Source: Pseudomonadota bacterium
Lineage (GTDB): Bacteria > Pseudomonadota > Gammaproteobacteria > Steroidobacterales > Steroidobacteraceae
NCBI GenBank assembly: GCA_016705325.1
Contig: JADIYJ010000003.1
Span: 310,001 to 374,000, forward strand
Reading direction: 5' to 3'
DNA: 64,000 bases
Below the pieces are notes generated by a model that was not told where the DNA came from, made no database searches, and worked only from the letters and a program-made list of their open reading frames with translations. Every line of letters starts with the position of its first letter. Positions within the stretch are counted from its first letter, which is position 1. A program made the translations under genes and the position numbers. Below, in pieces: positions 37,123-45,213 of this stretch.

Positions 37123-38637
37123 ATGAAGATCAGATTCACGTCAAGCGTCAGCGCAGCCACACTTCTTTTGCTGATGGGTGCAACTGCCGCACAGGCACAG
37201 CCCGCACCGATCATGAAGATGACCACGGACATTCCGCCCGGTATCGCGATCCCGGATAAGGTCGAAACCCGGCTGGGCACGCTGGAGTTTTTTGACGGAT
37301 TTCCGGACAAGGCAACGGTTGATAAGGTTTACGACAACCTCGACTTCCAGCGCGCCGTCCAGGCGTACTTGCTGGCCTTGGCGCCCGTGAACATGGCCGG
37401 GCTGCGCGAGGGATTGCTGGGCGTCGGCCCCGCAAATGTCACGATCCCGACATTCGAAAATAACCTGAATGCCCGTTCGATCTTTCTGACGGCGAACGCC
37501 ACGACGCCCTACACGTGGATCTGGATCAATCTGCATGACGGTCCGCTGGTGGTCGAAGTGCCACCCATGACGCTGGGCATGATCGATGACTTCTGGTTCA
37601 AGTACGTAACCGACATCGGCATCGTCGGTCCGGACAAGGGCCAGGGTGGCAAGTATTTGCTGCTGCCTCCCGGGTACAAAGGCGAGGTGCCGGAGGGGTA
37701 CACGGTCGTGCGTGTTCCCACCTTCGAGTCCATCCTCGTCTGGCGCAACATGCCGGTGAAAGGGGACATCAAGCCCGCGATCGAGCGACTGCACAAGAAC
37801 ACGCGCATCTACGCCTTGTCGCAGTCGGCCAATCCGCCGTCCAACACTTTCGTCGACGTGTCCAACCGGGATTTCTCCACGGTGGCACCAGCGGACGACC
37901 GGTTCTGGGAACTTCTCAACTACGTCGTTCAGAACGAACCCGTCGAGTCGCTTGATCCGGTCACGCTCGGGTTCTTTGCGTCGATCGGCATCGAGAAGGG
38001 CAAGGCCTTCGCGCCCGATGACCGCATGAAGAAGATACTGACCGAGGCGGCGGCCGTGGGCGATGCCACTGCGCGGACGCTGACCTACCAGAGCCGCATA
38101 CCAGAGGCTTTCTACTATCCGAACAGCACCTGGCGGCAATGGCTCGGCGGATACAAGTTCCAGTCGCAGCCGGGCGTCGCCCATCTGGATGCCGCGGCCT
38201 TCTTCTACTTCTATGCCACAGGCGTGACGCCGGCGATGGAAGCCAAGATGGTGGGTCAAGGCTCCCAGTATGCCGTCGGAATCGTGGATTCCCGGGGCAA
38301 TCCACTGGACGGCAGCAAGACCTATCGGCTGCGTGTGCTGCCCAACGCTCCGGTGAAGGATTTCTGGTCAGCGATCGTGTACGACAACCAGACCCGTTCC
38401 ATGCTCCAGACCGACCAGGACTTCCCGCAAGTGAGCAGCCTGGACAAGGGCCTCGTCGTCAACAAGGACGGGTCAGTGGACGTGTACTTTGGGCCAAAGG
38501 CTCCAGCCGGCATGGAACACAACTGGATCCAGACCATCCCCGGTAAGGGCTGGAACATGCTCTTCCGCCTCTATGGACCGCTCGAGCCGTGGTTTGATAA
38601 GACGTGGAAACTCAGTGAGATCGTGCTGGTGAACTAG
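37123..38637 (+). CDS. DUF1254/DUF1214 domain protein, predicted periplasmic
   Basis: The 504-residue protein begins with a clear signal peptide (MKIRFTSSVSAATLLLLMG, cleavage after AQA near residue 26). An N-terminal DUF1254 region (about residues 60-200, RSIFLTANATTPYTWIWINL) and a C-terminal DUF1214 region (about 370-500, KDFWSAIVYDNQTRSML) follow. The family is widespread but its function is unknown. It sits alone between lysS and ygfZ, flanked by inverted copies of a 9-bp repeat. ATG 37123 is chosen because it starts the signal peptide. Confidence 0.85.
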   Translation: MKIRFTSSVSAATLLLLMGATAAQAQPAPIMKMTTDIPPGIAIPDKVETRLGTLEFFDGFPDKATVDKVYDNLDFQRAVQAYLLALAPVNMAGLREGLLGVGPANVTIPTFENNLNARSIFLTANATTPYTWIWINLHDGPLVVEVPPMTLGMIDDFWFKYVTDIGIVGPDKGQGGKYLLLPPGYKGEVPEGYTVVRVPTFESILVWRNMPVKGDIKPAIERLHKNTRIYALSQSANPPSNTFVDVSNRDFSTVAPADDRFWELLNYVVQNEPVESLDPVTLGFFASIGIEKGKAFAPDDRMKKILTEAAAVGDATARTLTYQSRIPEAFYYPNSTWRQWLGGYKFQSQPGVAHLDAAAFFYFYATGVTPAMEAKMVGQGSQYAVGIVDSRGNPLDGSKTYRLRVLPNAPVKDFWSAIVYDNQTRSMLQTDQDFPQVSSLDKGLVVNKDGSVDVYFGPKAPAGMEHNWIQTIPGKGWNMLFRLYGPLEPWFDKTWKLSEIVLVN

Positions 38638-38972
38638 AGCGTCCGTCATCTGGCACTCCGGTTGCTGCGGCGGAATGCATGGAGCATCGACCTCTGCAAC
38701 CGCAGCGCTAGATGAATATTTTCGAGGCGCGGCGAACTTCCACTGCCGGTGTGCGCCGTGAAAAGGCGGCGCTTACGCGGGCACCGCCAAACGAAAGGGG
38801 CGGCAACAGACAAACCAAACCTACGGTCACCGCGCCACATCTCGGCTCTACCGTTTTCCCCTTCGAATGGCTGCTTTCGGCGTGAGGCACGCACGATACG
38901 AATACCACCAGCACGATTCGGCAACAGGGCCTGGTCGGAGGCGAATCGCCCGCGCGTGAACCACGGTTCCGG
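38638..38972 (+). other. Non-coding stretch after the DUF1254 gene
   Basis: About 335 bases with no supported gene on either strand. The open frames that cross it have no family resemblance, no signal peptide and no ribosome binding site. I see no hairpin with a T run after the DUF1254 stop. Confidence 0.5.
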
Positions 38973-38990
38973 CCCTTCCTCCCCTTCCTC
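38973..38990 (-). repeat. Two 9-bp repeats after ygfZ, inverted relative to those after lysS
   Basis: CCCTTCCTC occurs twice in tandem, immediately before the reverse-complement stop of ygfZ (38995-38993). Read on the ygfZ strand, the stop and repeats are TAGGGGAGGAAGGG and so on, matching lysS with TAGGGTAGGAAGGG except at the first base of each unit. Confidence 0.9.
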
Positions 38991-38992
38991 CC

Positions 38993-39925
38993 CTACAAAC
39001 TGTACGGGAGCGAACGCGGCGCGGCGCTGCGCCCATCCTCCAACTGCAACACCTTTCCCGCCGCATCCAGGTTCGTGACCGCCAGCAACTCGATGCCGTC
39101 GCCGGTCTCGGCGGTCATCAGCACATCGGCCACCTTCGTCCCGTCGAGCAGCAGATGCGACAGGGGCGCGGGGACAACACCGCCCGCCGCAAGGTGAAAA
39201 CGCATGGTGCGCCGCTTTACACGACCCAGATGGTGCGTACGTGCGACGATCTCCTGTCCTGTGTAGCAACCCTTGCTGTAGCTGACGCCGTCGATCAGGT
39301 CGACATTGAGCATCTGCGGAATGAACTGCTCCGCCGCGGCGGCAAACACGTGCGGCAGTCCTGCGGCGATGTCGGCCGCGAGCCACTCGGCCTGCGCGAG
39401 TGGACTCGGCCGGCTCAACGACAGTCCGCTGATCGAACGCCACGCCGCCGGCGGCGCCGCGATGACTTCACGGCCGGGCGCGTACTGAAAGGTCACGACT
39501 TCGGTCGTGCCCGCCAGTGGCACGGACGACAGCGTGAGCGCGGCTTCGTCGAACACGCGGTGCGCCTGCGCCGCGGCGGCGGCGTCACCGGTGAGGATCG
39601 CACCGACGTTCAGGTCTGCCGCCTGCAGGATCTCCACCTTGGAGCGCAGGACGAACTTGCGCAGGTGCGTGGCCACCCTGCCAAGCATGTCCGCGGGCAA
39701 GAGCGCGTAGATCGCGTCGTCGGTCTGGCGGAAGCGCGCGAGCGCAATGACGCGTCCCTGGCTGGTGCAGCAGGCCGACACCTGGGTCCGGCCGTCGGCC
39801 AACAGGCGCACGTCGTTCGTGAACTGGCCCTGCAAAAACGTCGCGGCATCGGCCCCGCCTATGCGCAGGACGCCGAAACCGGGCAACAGCACTGCGCGCA
39901 GGGCCTGCGTGGGATCCTCATTCAT
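38993..39925 (-). CDS. ygfZ: YgfZ, folate-dependent iron-sulfur cluster repair protein
   Basis: The 310-residue protein belongs to the GcvT-like folate-binding family that supports Fe-S cluster enzymes such as MiaB. The hallmark KGCYTGQEIVAR with its essential Cys is near residue 235, and FLQGQFTNDV near residue 30 is also typical. It reads leftward from ATG 39925 and diverges from the sdh genes, whose SdhB needs three Fe-S clusters. It converges with the DUF1254 gene. Confidence 0.93.
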   Translation of the reverse strand: MNEDPTQALRAVLLPGFGVLRIGGADAATFLQGQFTNDVRLLADGRTQVSACCTSQGRVIALARFRQTDDAIYALLPADMLGRVATHLRKFVLRSKVEILQAADLNVGAILTGDAAAAAQAHRVFDEAALTLSSVPLAGTTEVVTFQYAPGREVIAAPPAAWRSISGLSLSRPSPLAQAEWLAADIAAGLPHVFAAAAEQFIPQMLNVDLIDGVSYSKGCYTGQEIVARTHHLGRVKRRTMRFHLAAGGVVPAPLSHLLLDGTKVADVLMTAETGDGIELLAVTNLDAAGKVLQLEDGRSAAPRSLPYSL

Positions 39926-40023
39926 CGTTCAATCCGGGTTCAATTGCAGCCTGGACGGCAGGACCATAGCTCAAGCGCCCGGTGGAGAACACAGGCAACA
40001 TCTGGCAAGATCACTGGTTGAAC

Positions 40024-40212
40024 ATGAAGCTTTCGCACGACGACCAGACCGCCCACCAGATCGACCCGCCGGCCGCATCGCCCAAGGTCGGGCCGCAATC
40101 CCAGGCAACTCCGCAGCCGCCGGTCCTGCCGCGCGAAATCGGAGGCCGGGACGGGCCCGAACCCACGCGGTTCGGAGACTGGGAGAAGGCGGGGCGCTGC
40201 ATCGACTTCTAG
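40024..40212 (+). CDS. DUF1674 protein, SDHAF4-like succinate dehydrogenase assembly factor
   Basis: This 62-residue protein ends in EIGGRDGPEPTRFGDWEKAG, then RCIDF: the whole DUF1674 signature, shared with eukaryotic SDHAF4/Sdh8, which chaperones flavinylated SdhA before complex assembly. Its place 30 bases before sdhC supports the same job. ATG 40024 is the preferred start; an in-frame GTG at 39982 would add 14 residues. No good Shine-Dalgarno is seen for either. Confidence 0.85.
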   Translation: MKLSHDDQTAHQIDPPAASPKVGPQSQATPQPPVLPREIGGRDGPEPTRFGDWEKAGRCIDF

Positions 40213-40242
40213 CGTACCGGATTCCCGAGGAGAGGTAACGTC

Positions 40243-40638
40243 ATGGCGCAGCCCGAGCGGCCGCTATCCCCGTTCATGCAGTACCGTTGGCAATACACCA
40301 ACACCCTGTCGATCCTGCACCGGATCACCGGCGTCCTGCTCAGTCTTTGCTTTTTCGTGCTGGTCTACTGGCTGGCCGCCGCGGCCTCCGGGCCCGAGCG
40401 TTACGCCGCGGCACTCGCCACGCTCGGTTCACCGCTGGCAAGGCTGCTGCTCATCGGCGGATTGTTCTCATTCTCCTACCACTTTTTGAACGGCATCCGA
40501 CACCTGTTCTGGGATGCCGGCTACGGTTTTGAACTTCCCATAGCGCGCAAGACAGGCTGGGCGGCGGCGATCGGTGCGGTCATGGTGACGGTGGTGTTGT
40601 GGGTCATGCTCGGCGCGTCGCTCGGAGGTGCCCCGTGA
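40243..40638 (+). CDS. sdhC: Succinate dehydrogenase cytochrome b556 subunit
   Basis: The 131-residue membrane anchor has three hydrophobic helices. LSILHRITGVLLSLCFF marks the quinone-site start of helix 1, and FSYHFLNGIRHLFWD near residue 80 contains the heme b ligand His. It binds ubiquinone with SdhD and SdhB. GAGGAGAGG lies 7 bases before the ATG. The stop overlaps the sdhD GTG. Confidence 0.95.
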   Translation: MAQPERPLSPFMQYRWQYTNTLSILHRITGVLLSLCFFVLVYWLAAAASGPERYAAALATLGSPLARLLLIGGLFSFSYHFLNGIRHLFWDAGYGFELPIARKTGWAAAIGAVMVTVVLWVMLGASLGGAP

Positions 40639-41024
40639 GCCTGCGCAGCCCGCTCGGCCGTGTCCTCGGCCTAGGGTCCGCCCGGGGCGGCTCCGGCCAC
40701 TGGTACTCGCAGCGCGTCACGGCCGTGGCACTCGTCATTCTCGGTTGCTGGTTCATGGCGTCGCTGGCGCTGCTGGGCGCCGGTGTCCCGCATGCGGCGG
40801 TGATCGGCTGGCTGCATTCGCCGTTCTCGGCAGTGATGGCGCTGCTGCTCGTCGCAGTCGCCGCCTATCATGCGCAGCTGGGCCTGCGGGTCGTGTTCGA
40901 GGACTACATCGGCGACAAGGGCACGCGTCTGGTCGTGCTGGTCGCGCTCAAGTTCGCGCTCGTCGTGGCTGCCCTGATCGGCATCCTCGCCGTGTTGCGC
41001 ATCGCGTTTGGAGCCCAGGCATGA
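40635..41024 (+). CDS. sdhD: Succinate dehydrogenase membrane anchor subunit
   Basis: The 129-residue protein has three membrane helices. GSGHWYSQRVTAVALVIL opens helix 1, and AAYHAQLGLRVVFEDYI near residue 85 has the family His and the Asp-Tyr pair of the quinone pocket. It starts at GTG 40635 in the sdhC stop and overlaps sdhA by ATGA. Confidence 0.93.
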   Translation: MSLRSPLGRVLGLGSARGGSGHWYSQRVTAVALVILGCWFMASLALLGAGVPHAAVIGWLHSPFSAVMALLLVAVAAYHAQLGLRVVFEDYIGDKGTRLVVLVALKFALVVAALIGILAVLRIAFGAQA

Positions 41025-42811
41025 CCACTGCGGATTACGCGTTCACCGATCACACGTACGACGTCGTCGTCGTCGGCGCAGGCGGCGCCGGACTGCGCGC
41101 CACATTCGGCCTTGCCGAGCAGGGCCTGAACACGGCGTGCATCAGCAAGGTATTCCCGACGCGCAGCCATACGGTCGCCGCGCAGGGCGGCATCAGCGCA
41201 GCGCTCGGCAACATGGGCGAGGACGACTGGCGCTTCCACTTCTACGACACCATCAAGGGCTCGGACTGGCTCGGCGACCAGGACGCGATCGAGTTCATGT
41301 GCAAGGAAGCGCCGGCGGCAATCCTCGAGCTCGAGCACTACGGCCTGCCGTTCTCCCGGACCGAGGACGGCCGGATCTACCAGCGCCCGTTCGGCGGCAT
41401 GACGACGAATTACGGCAAGGGCATTGCGCAGCGCACGTGCGCTGCGGCGGACCGCACCGGCCACGCAATGCTGCACACGCTCTACCAGCAGTCGCTCAAG
41501 CATGAGGCGCGCTTCTTCATCGAGTACTTCGCCGTCGACCTGATCATGGAGGATGGCGCGTGCCGCGGCGTCGTGGCGCTCGACATGTCGACGGGCCAGC
41601 TGCATCGCTTCCGCGCGCACACCGTGATCCTGGCGACGGGCGGCTACGGCCGCGCATTCTTCTCCTGCACGTCCGCGCACACCTGCACGGGCGACGGCGG
41701 CGGCATGGCGCTGCGTGCCGGTCTGCCGCTGCAGGACATGGAGTTCGTGCAGTTCCACCCCACCGGCATCTACGGCGCGGGCTGCCTCATCACTGAAGGT
41801 GTGCGGGGAGAAGGCGGGTACCTCACCAACTCGGCGGGCGAGCGCTTCATGGAACGCTACGCACCGAACGCCAAGGACCTCGCCTCACGCGACGTCGTCA
41901 GTCGTTCGATGACGATCGAGATCCGCGAGGGCCGGGGCGTCGGTCCGCACCAGGACCACATCCACCTGCACCTGGAACACCTCGGCGCCGAGGTCATCCA
42001 CAAGCGTCTGCCGGGCATCGCCGAGACGTCGCGCATCTTCGCGGGCGTCGACGTCACGCGCGAACCGATCCCGGTGCTGCCGACCGTGCACTACAACATG
42101 GGAGGAATTCCCTGCAACGTGCACGGCGAAGTGGTCACGTTGCGCAACGGCAATCCGGATTCGGTCGTCCCGGGCCTCATGGCCGTGGGCGAGGCGGCCT
42201 GCGTGTCGGTGCACGGCGCGAACCGCCTCGGCTCCAATTCACTGCTGGACCTCGTCGTGTTCGGTCGTGCGGCCGCGCATCACTGCGGCAGGACGGTCAA
42301 GCCCGGCACGTCGCACAAGCTGCTGCCGAAGGACGCAGGTGACCTGGCAATCAGCCGGCTCGACAGGCTGCGCAGCGCGAAGGGTACGCGCCGCACGTCC
42401 GGGATTCGTATCGACATGCAGCGCGTGATGCAGAACCACGCGGCGGTGTTCCGCACCGGCGAATCGCTCGCCGAAGGCGTGCAGAAGCTCGATGCTGTCT
42501 TCGCCACGTTCGCGGACGTGCAGGTGGCCGACCGCTCGCTGATCTGGAACACGGACCTGATCGAGACGCTCGAGCTTGACAACCTGCTGGCGCAGGCGCT
42601 GGTGACGATGTCGTCAGCGGCCAACCGCAAGGAAAGCCGTGGCGCCCATGCCCGTGAGGACTTCAAGGACCGCGACGACGTGAACTGGCTCAAGCACACG
42701 CTGGCGTGGGTCGATGCCGCGGGCAAGGTCTGCATCGACTACCGTCCGGTGCACCTGAACACGCTCACGAGCGACGTCGAAGCCATCCCGCCGAAGGCCC
42801 GCACCTACTGA
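41021..42811 (+). CDS. sdhA: Succinate dehydrogenase flavoprotein subunit
   Basis: The 596-residue subunit oxidises succinate to fumarate and carries covalent FAD. VVVVGAGGAGLRATFGLAEQ is the dinucleotide fold, the His of PTRSHTVAAQGG is the flavinylation site (near residue 51), and the active-site segments QFHPTGIYGAG and GGIPCNVHGEVV are present. The length matches E. coli (588). It is followed by a large inverted repeat rather than directly by sdhB. Confidence 0.98.
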   Translation: MTTADYAFTDHTYDVVVVGAGGAGLRATFGLAEQGLNTACISKVFPTRSHTVAAQGGISAALGNMGEDDWRFHFYDTIKGSDWLGDQDAIEFMCKEAPAAILELEHYGLPFSRTEDGRIYQRPFGGMTTNYGKGIAQRTCAAADRTGHAMLHTLYQQSLKHEARFFIEYFAVDLIMEDGACRGVVALDMSTGQLHRFRAHTVILATGGYGRAFFSCTSAHTCTGDGGGMALRAGLPLQDMEFVQFHPTGIYGAGCLITEGVRGEGGYLTNSAGERFMERYAPNAKDLASRDVVSRSMTIEIREGRGVGPHQDHIHLHLEHLGAEVIHKRLPGIAETSRIFAGVDVTREPIPVLPTVHYNMGGIPCNVHGEVVTLRNGNPDSVVPGLMAVGEAACVSVHGANRLGSNSLLDLVVFGRAAAHHCGRTVKPGTSHKLLPKDAGDLAISRLDRLRSAKGTRRTSGIRIDMQRVMQNHAAVFRTGESLAEGVQKLDAVFATFADVQVADRSLIWNTDLIETLELDNLLAQALVTMSSAANRKESRGAHAREDFKDRDDVNWLKHTLAWVDAAGKVCIDYRPVHLNTLTSDVEAIPPKARTY

Positions 42812-42973
42812 GTAGATAGTGATTAGTGATTAGTGATTAGTGACTAGTAAGACGGGATCGTGGTAATCGTCACCAGCCACTACCAGATCCCAGTCACTAC
42901 TACTCCACACTCACACTCCTCACTCACTACTCACTAATCACTAATCACTAATCACTAATCACTTCTTCCTCCC
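42812..42973 (+). repeat. Inverted heptamer array between sdhA and sdhB
   Basis: Directly after the sdhA stop, GTGATTA occurs three times in tandem plus a GTGACTA variant (42819-42849). Close to sdhB, TAATCAC occurs four times with degenerate neighbours (42928-42962). The two arrays are reverse complements over about 26 bases. Between them GGGATCGTGGTA and TACCAGATCCC form a shorter inner imperfect stem. The transcript could fold into a large two-part hairpin. No gene lies in this stretch. Confidence 0.95.
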
Positions 42974-43756
42974 ATGCCCCAATTCAGACTTCCCGAGAAT
43001 TCCCGGGTCCAGCCCGGCAAGAGTCACGCGGCGCCGGCGGGTGCGAAGAACGTCAAGACGTTCCGCATCTATCGGTTCGACCCGGACTCGAACCAGAAGC
43101 CGCGCGTCGACACCTACGAGCTCGACATGTCGAGCTGCGGCCCGATGGTTCTCGACGCGCTGATCAAGATCAAGAACGAGGTTGACTCCACGCTGACCTT
43201 CCGCCGCTCGTGCCGCGAAGGCATCTGCGGTTCGTGCGCAATGAACATCGACGGCGTGAACACGCTGGCGTGCACCAAGGCCATCAGCGAGATCAAGGGC
43301 GACGCGAAGATCTACCCGTTGCCGCACCTGCCGGTGATCAAGGACCTGGTGCCCGACCTCACCAACTTCTACGCCCAGTACGCTTCGGTGAAGCCGTGGC
43401 TGCAGACGCGCACGCCGGCGCCGCCCGACCGCGAGCGCCTGCAATCGAAGGAAGACCAGGAAAAAATCGACCGCCCGTCGGCCTGTATCCTGTGCGCCTG
43501 CTGCTCGACCAGCTGCCCGTCCTACTGGTGGAACAGCGACCGCTACCTCGGCCCGGCGGCGCTGCTCGCCGCCTACCGCTGGATCATCGACACGCGCGAC
43601 GAGGCCACCGGCGAGCGCCTCGACGAGCTCGAGGACCCGTTCCGCCTCTACCGCTGCCACACGATCATGAACTGCGCGCAGGCCTGCCCGAAGGACCTCA
43701 ATCCGGCGAAGGCCATCGCTGAGATCAAAAAGCTGATCGTCGAGCGGCAGCATTGA
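42974..43756 (+). CDS. sdhB: Succinate dehydrogenase iron-sulfur subunit
   Basis: The 260-residue subunit passes electrons from FAD to ubiquinone. CREGICGSCAMNIDG with the later Cys of LACTKAI binds the 2Fe-2S cluster, and CILCACCSTSCPSYWW and CHTIMNCAQACPK bind the 4Fe-4S and 3Fe-4S clusters. The N-terminus (residues 1-25) is longer than in E. coli. ATG 42974 starts right at the end of the repeat array, so its ribosome binding site, if any, is in or beside the right arm. Confidence 0.97.
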   Translation: MPQFRLPENSRVQPGKSHAAPAGAKNVKTFRIYRFDPDSNQKPRVDTYELDMSSCGPMVLDALIKIKNEVDSTLTFRRSCREGICGSCAMNIDGVNTLACTKAISEIKGDAKIYPLPHLPVIKDLVPDLTNFYAQYASVKPWLQTRTPAPPDRERLQSKEDQEKIDRPSACILCACCSTSCPSYWWNSDRYLGPAALLAAYRWIIDTRDEATGERLDELEDPFRLYRCHTIMNCAQACPKDLNPAKAIAEIKKLIVERQH

Positions 43757-43841
43757 GGCGCCGTTCAACCTGTCCCGCATCCGCGAGAGAGGTCGGCCAC
43801 AGGGCGGGTGGGGACGGCCACCGCTGGCCGGGCGAGGGCCG

Positions 43842-44096
43842 TTGACTGACGCTGCCAACGTCGATCTGGCACGACTGCGCTGGCGCTGCCGGCGTGGCAT
43901 GCGGGAGCTGGACGTCATGCTGAACCGGTACCTGGACCGGGTCTGGGCGACGGCGTCTCCCGCAGAACGCGACGCATTCCTGCAATTGGTCGAACTGCAG
44001 GACCCCGACCTGTTCGGGTATCTTGTCGGTCAGATCACCCCGGCCGAGGAATCCCAGCGTGCGATCATCGCCTGCATCTGTCGACTCGAGCCTTGA
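43842..44096 (+). CDS. sdhE: FAD assembly factor SdhE
   Basis: This 84-residue protein promotes covalent flavinylation of SdhA. The N-terminal LRWRCRRGMRELDVML carries the RGxxE motif of the family (residues 17-21), and FLQLVELQDPDLFGYL completes the small helical fold. It starts at TTG 43842, 85 bases after sdhB, and is followed by ygfX as in many gammaproteobacteria. Confidence 0.93.
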   Translation: MTDAANVDLARLRWRCRRGMRELDVMLNRYLDRVWATASPAERDAFLQLVELQDPDLFGYLVGQITPAEESQRAIIACICRLEP

Positions 44097-44106
44097 GCTG
44101 CCCCCG

Positions 44107-44529
44107 GTGACTGCCGCCGACCTGGCCGCGGGCGCGATGGCGGCGCTGGCAACGGTATTCGTGGCATGGGCCGTTGCTCGCTCCGGCGGGCCGATGACGG
44201 CCTCCCTGCTGCTGTTGCTGGCCGGCAGTTCAATCGTGGCGGCCCTGGCACGGTCGTGGGTGCGTGCCCGATGCCAGCCGGCCCGGCGGCTGGTGGCTCG
44301 CGCCGACGGTTCCCTCTGGCTGCAGGCGGCGGGGCAGGACCCGTGCCGTACGACGATCGGTGTCGGCACGAGATTGATAGGCCCCTCGGTTTTCCTCGAT
44401 CTGCGGGTGGAATCCAGCCCGGTTGGCGAGCGGTTCCGCATCTGGCTGACGCCATTCGACGTGCCAAGCCTGGCGATTCGTCGCTGCAGCGTCGTTCTGC
44501 GCCGCTGTGGGCGCGCAGTTCGGCAGTGA
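44107..44529 (+). CDS. ygfX: YgfX-like inner-membrane protein
   Basis: The 140-residue protein has two adjacent hydrophobic helices (about residues 8-22 and 28-45) and a C-terminal cytoplasmic half with GERFRIWLTPFDVPSLAIRR. This size, layout and position after sdhE fit YgfX (CptA). In E. coli it was proposed as a toxin acting on FtsZ and MreB, a role that remains debated. GTG 44107, ten bases after sdhE, is the best start. Sequence similarity is weak, so the call leans on synteny. Confidence 0.6.
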   Translation: MTAADLAAGAMAALATVFVAWAVARSGGPMTASLLLLLAGSSIVAALARSWVRARCQPARRLVARADGSLWLQAAGQDPCRTTIGVGTRLIGPSVFLDLRVESSPVGERFRIWLTPFDVPSLAIRRCSVVLRRCGRAVRQ

Positions 44530-44570
44530 CAGGGCGGCAGTTGCGCTAGCCTGGCCATGCAAGCCATGCA

Positions 44571-44597
44571 GAACTTTCCCCCGTCAGACGAGTCTAT
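44571..44597 (+). promoter_or_regulatory. Sigma-E-like promoter at the rpoE start
   Basis: GAACTT (44571-44576) and GTCTAT (44592-44597) with 15 bases between them resemble sigma-E promoters, which would let rpoE regulate itself. The -10 overlaps the ATG at 44596, so a transcript from here could not use that start codon. It is therefore either coincidental or implies a downstream, non-obvious start. Confidence 0.3.
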
Positions 44598-45213
44598 GAA
44601 GTCGCGAGAACCCGGGGACGACGATGCCGGCCCGACTGCGGGCGCCGAGCAAAGCGACCTCGAACTCGTACGGCGGGCCCAGCAGAACGAACGCGGCGCG
44701 TTCGACCTGCTGGTGCTCAAGTACCAACACAAGGTCATCAAGCTGGTGGCGCGGCTGCTGCGCGATCCGACGGAAGCCGAGGATGTCGCCCAGGAAGCCT
44801 TCGTGAAGGCCTACCGGGCCCTCGGGTCGTTTCGGGGCGACAGCGCGTTCTACACGTGGCTTTATCGCATCGCGGTCAATACGGCCCGCAATTCGATCGC
44901 CTCGCGCCAGCGCCGACCTTTGGACTACGAAGCGGAACTCTCGGAAAGCGAGCAGAACAACGTGGCGGCGCGACTCAAACACGACGACACGCCCGAGGCG
45001 ACGGTCCTCTCCGAAGAGATCCGCCAGACCGTCAACAGCGCGATCGAGCAACTGCCCGAAGACTTGCGCACGGCCATCGTGCTGCGGGAAATCGAAGGTC
45101 TCAGTTACGAAGAAATCGCGGTAGCCATGGATTGCCCCGTGGGCACCGTCCGGTCGCGCATCTTCCGCGCCCGCGAAGCCATCGACCGCGCCTTGAAACC
45201 CTTGCTCGAATGA
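44596..45213 (+). CDS. rpoE: RNA polymerase sigma factor RpoE (sigma-E)
   Basis: The 205-residue ECF sigma factor controls the envelope-stress response. Region 2 (SFRGDSAFYTWLYRIAVNTA) and region 4 (LPEDLRTAIVLREIEGLSYE then EIAVAMDCPVGTVRSRIFRA) are nearly identical to E. coli RpoE. The start is uncertain: ATG 44596 gives about 20 residues before the core, while ATG 44557 or 44566 would add 13 or 10. It overlaps rseA by ATGA. Confidence 0.96.
   Translation: MKSREPGDDDAGPTAGAEQSDLELVRRAQQNERGAFDLLVLKYQHKVIKLVARLLRDPTEAEDVAQEAFVKAYRALGSFRGDSAFYTWLYRIAVNTARNSIASRQRRPLDYEAELSESEQNNVAARLKHDDTPEATVLSEEIRQTVNSAIEQLPEDLRTAIVLREIEGLSYEEIAVAMDCPVGTVRSRIFRAREAIDRALKPLLE

Noticed and set aside
38638..38992. 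A possible small gene between the DUF1254 gene and ygfZ
   Set aside because: Open frames on both strands are compositionally odd, lack start signals and run into ygfZ antisense.
42812..42973. CRISPR-like repeat array
   Set aside because: Units are seven bases with no spacers and the halves are inverted; no cas genes nearby.
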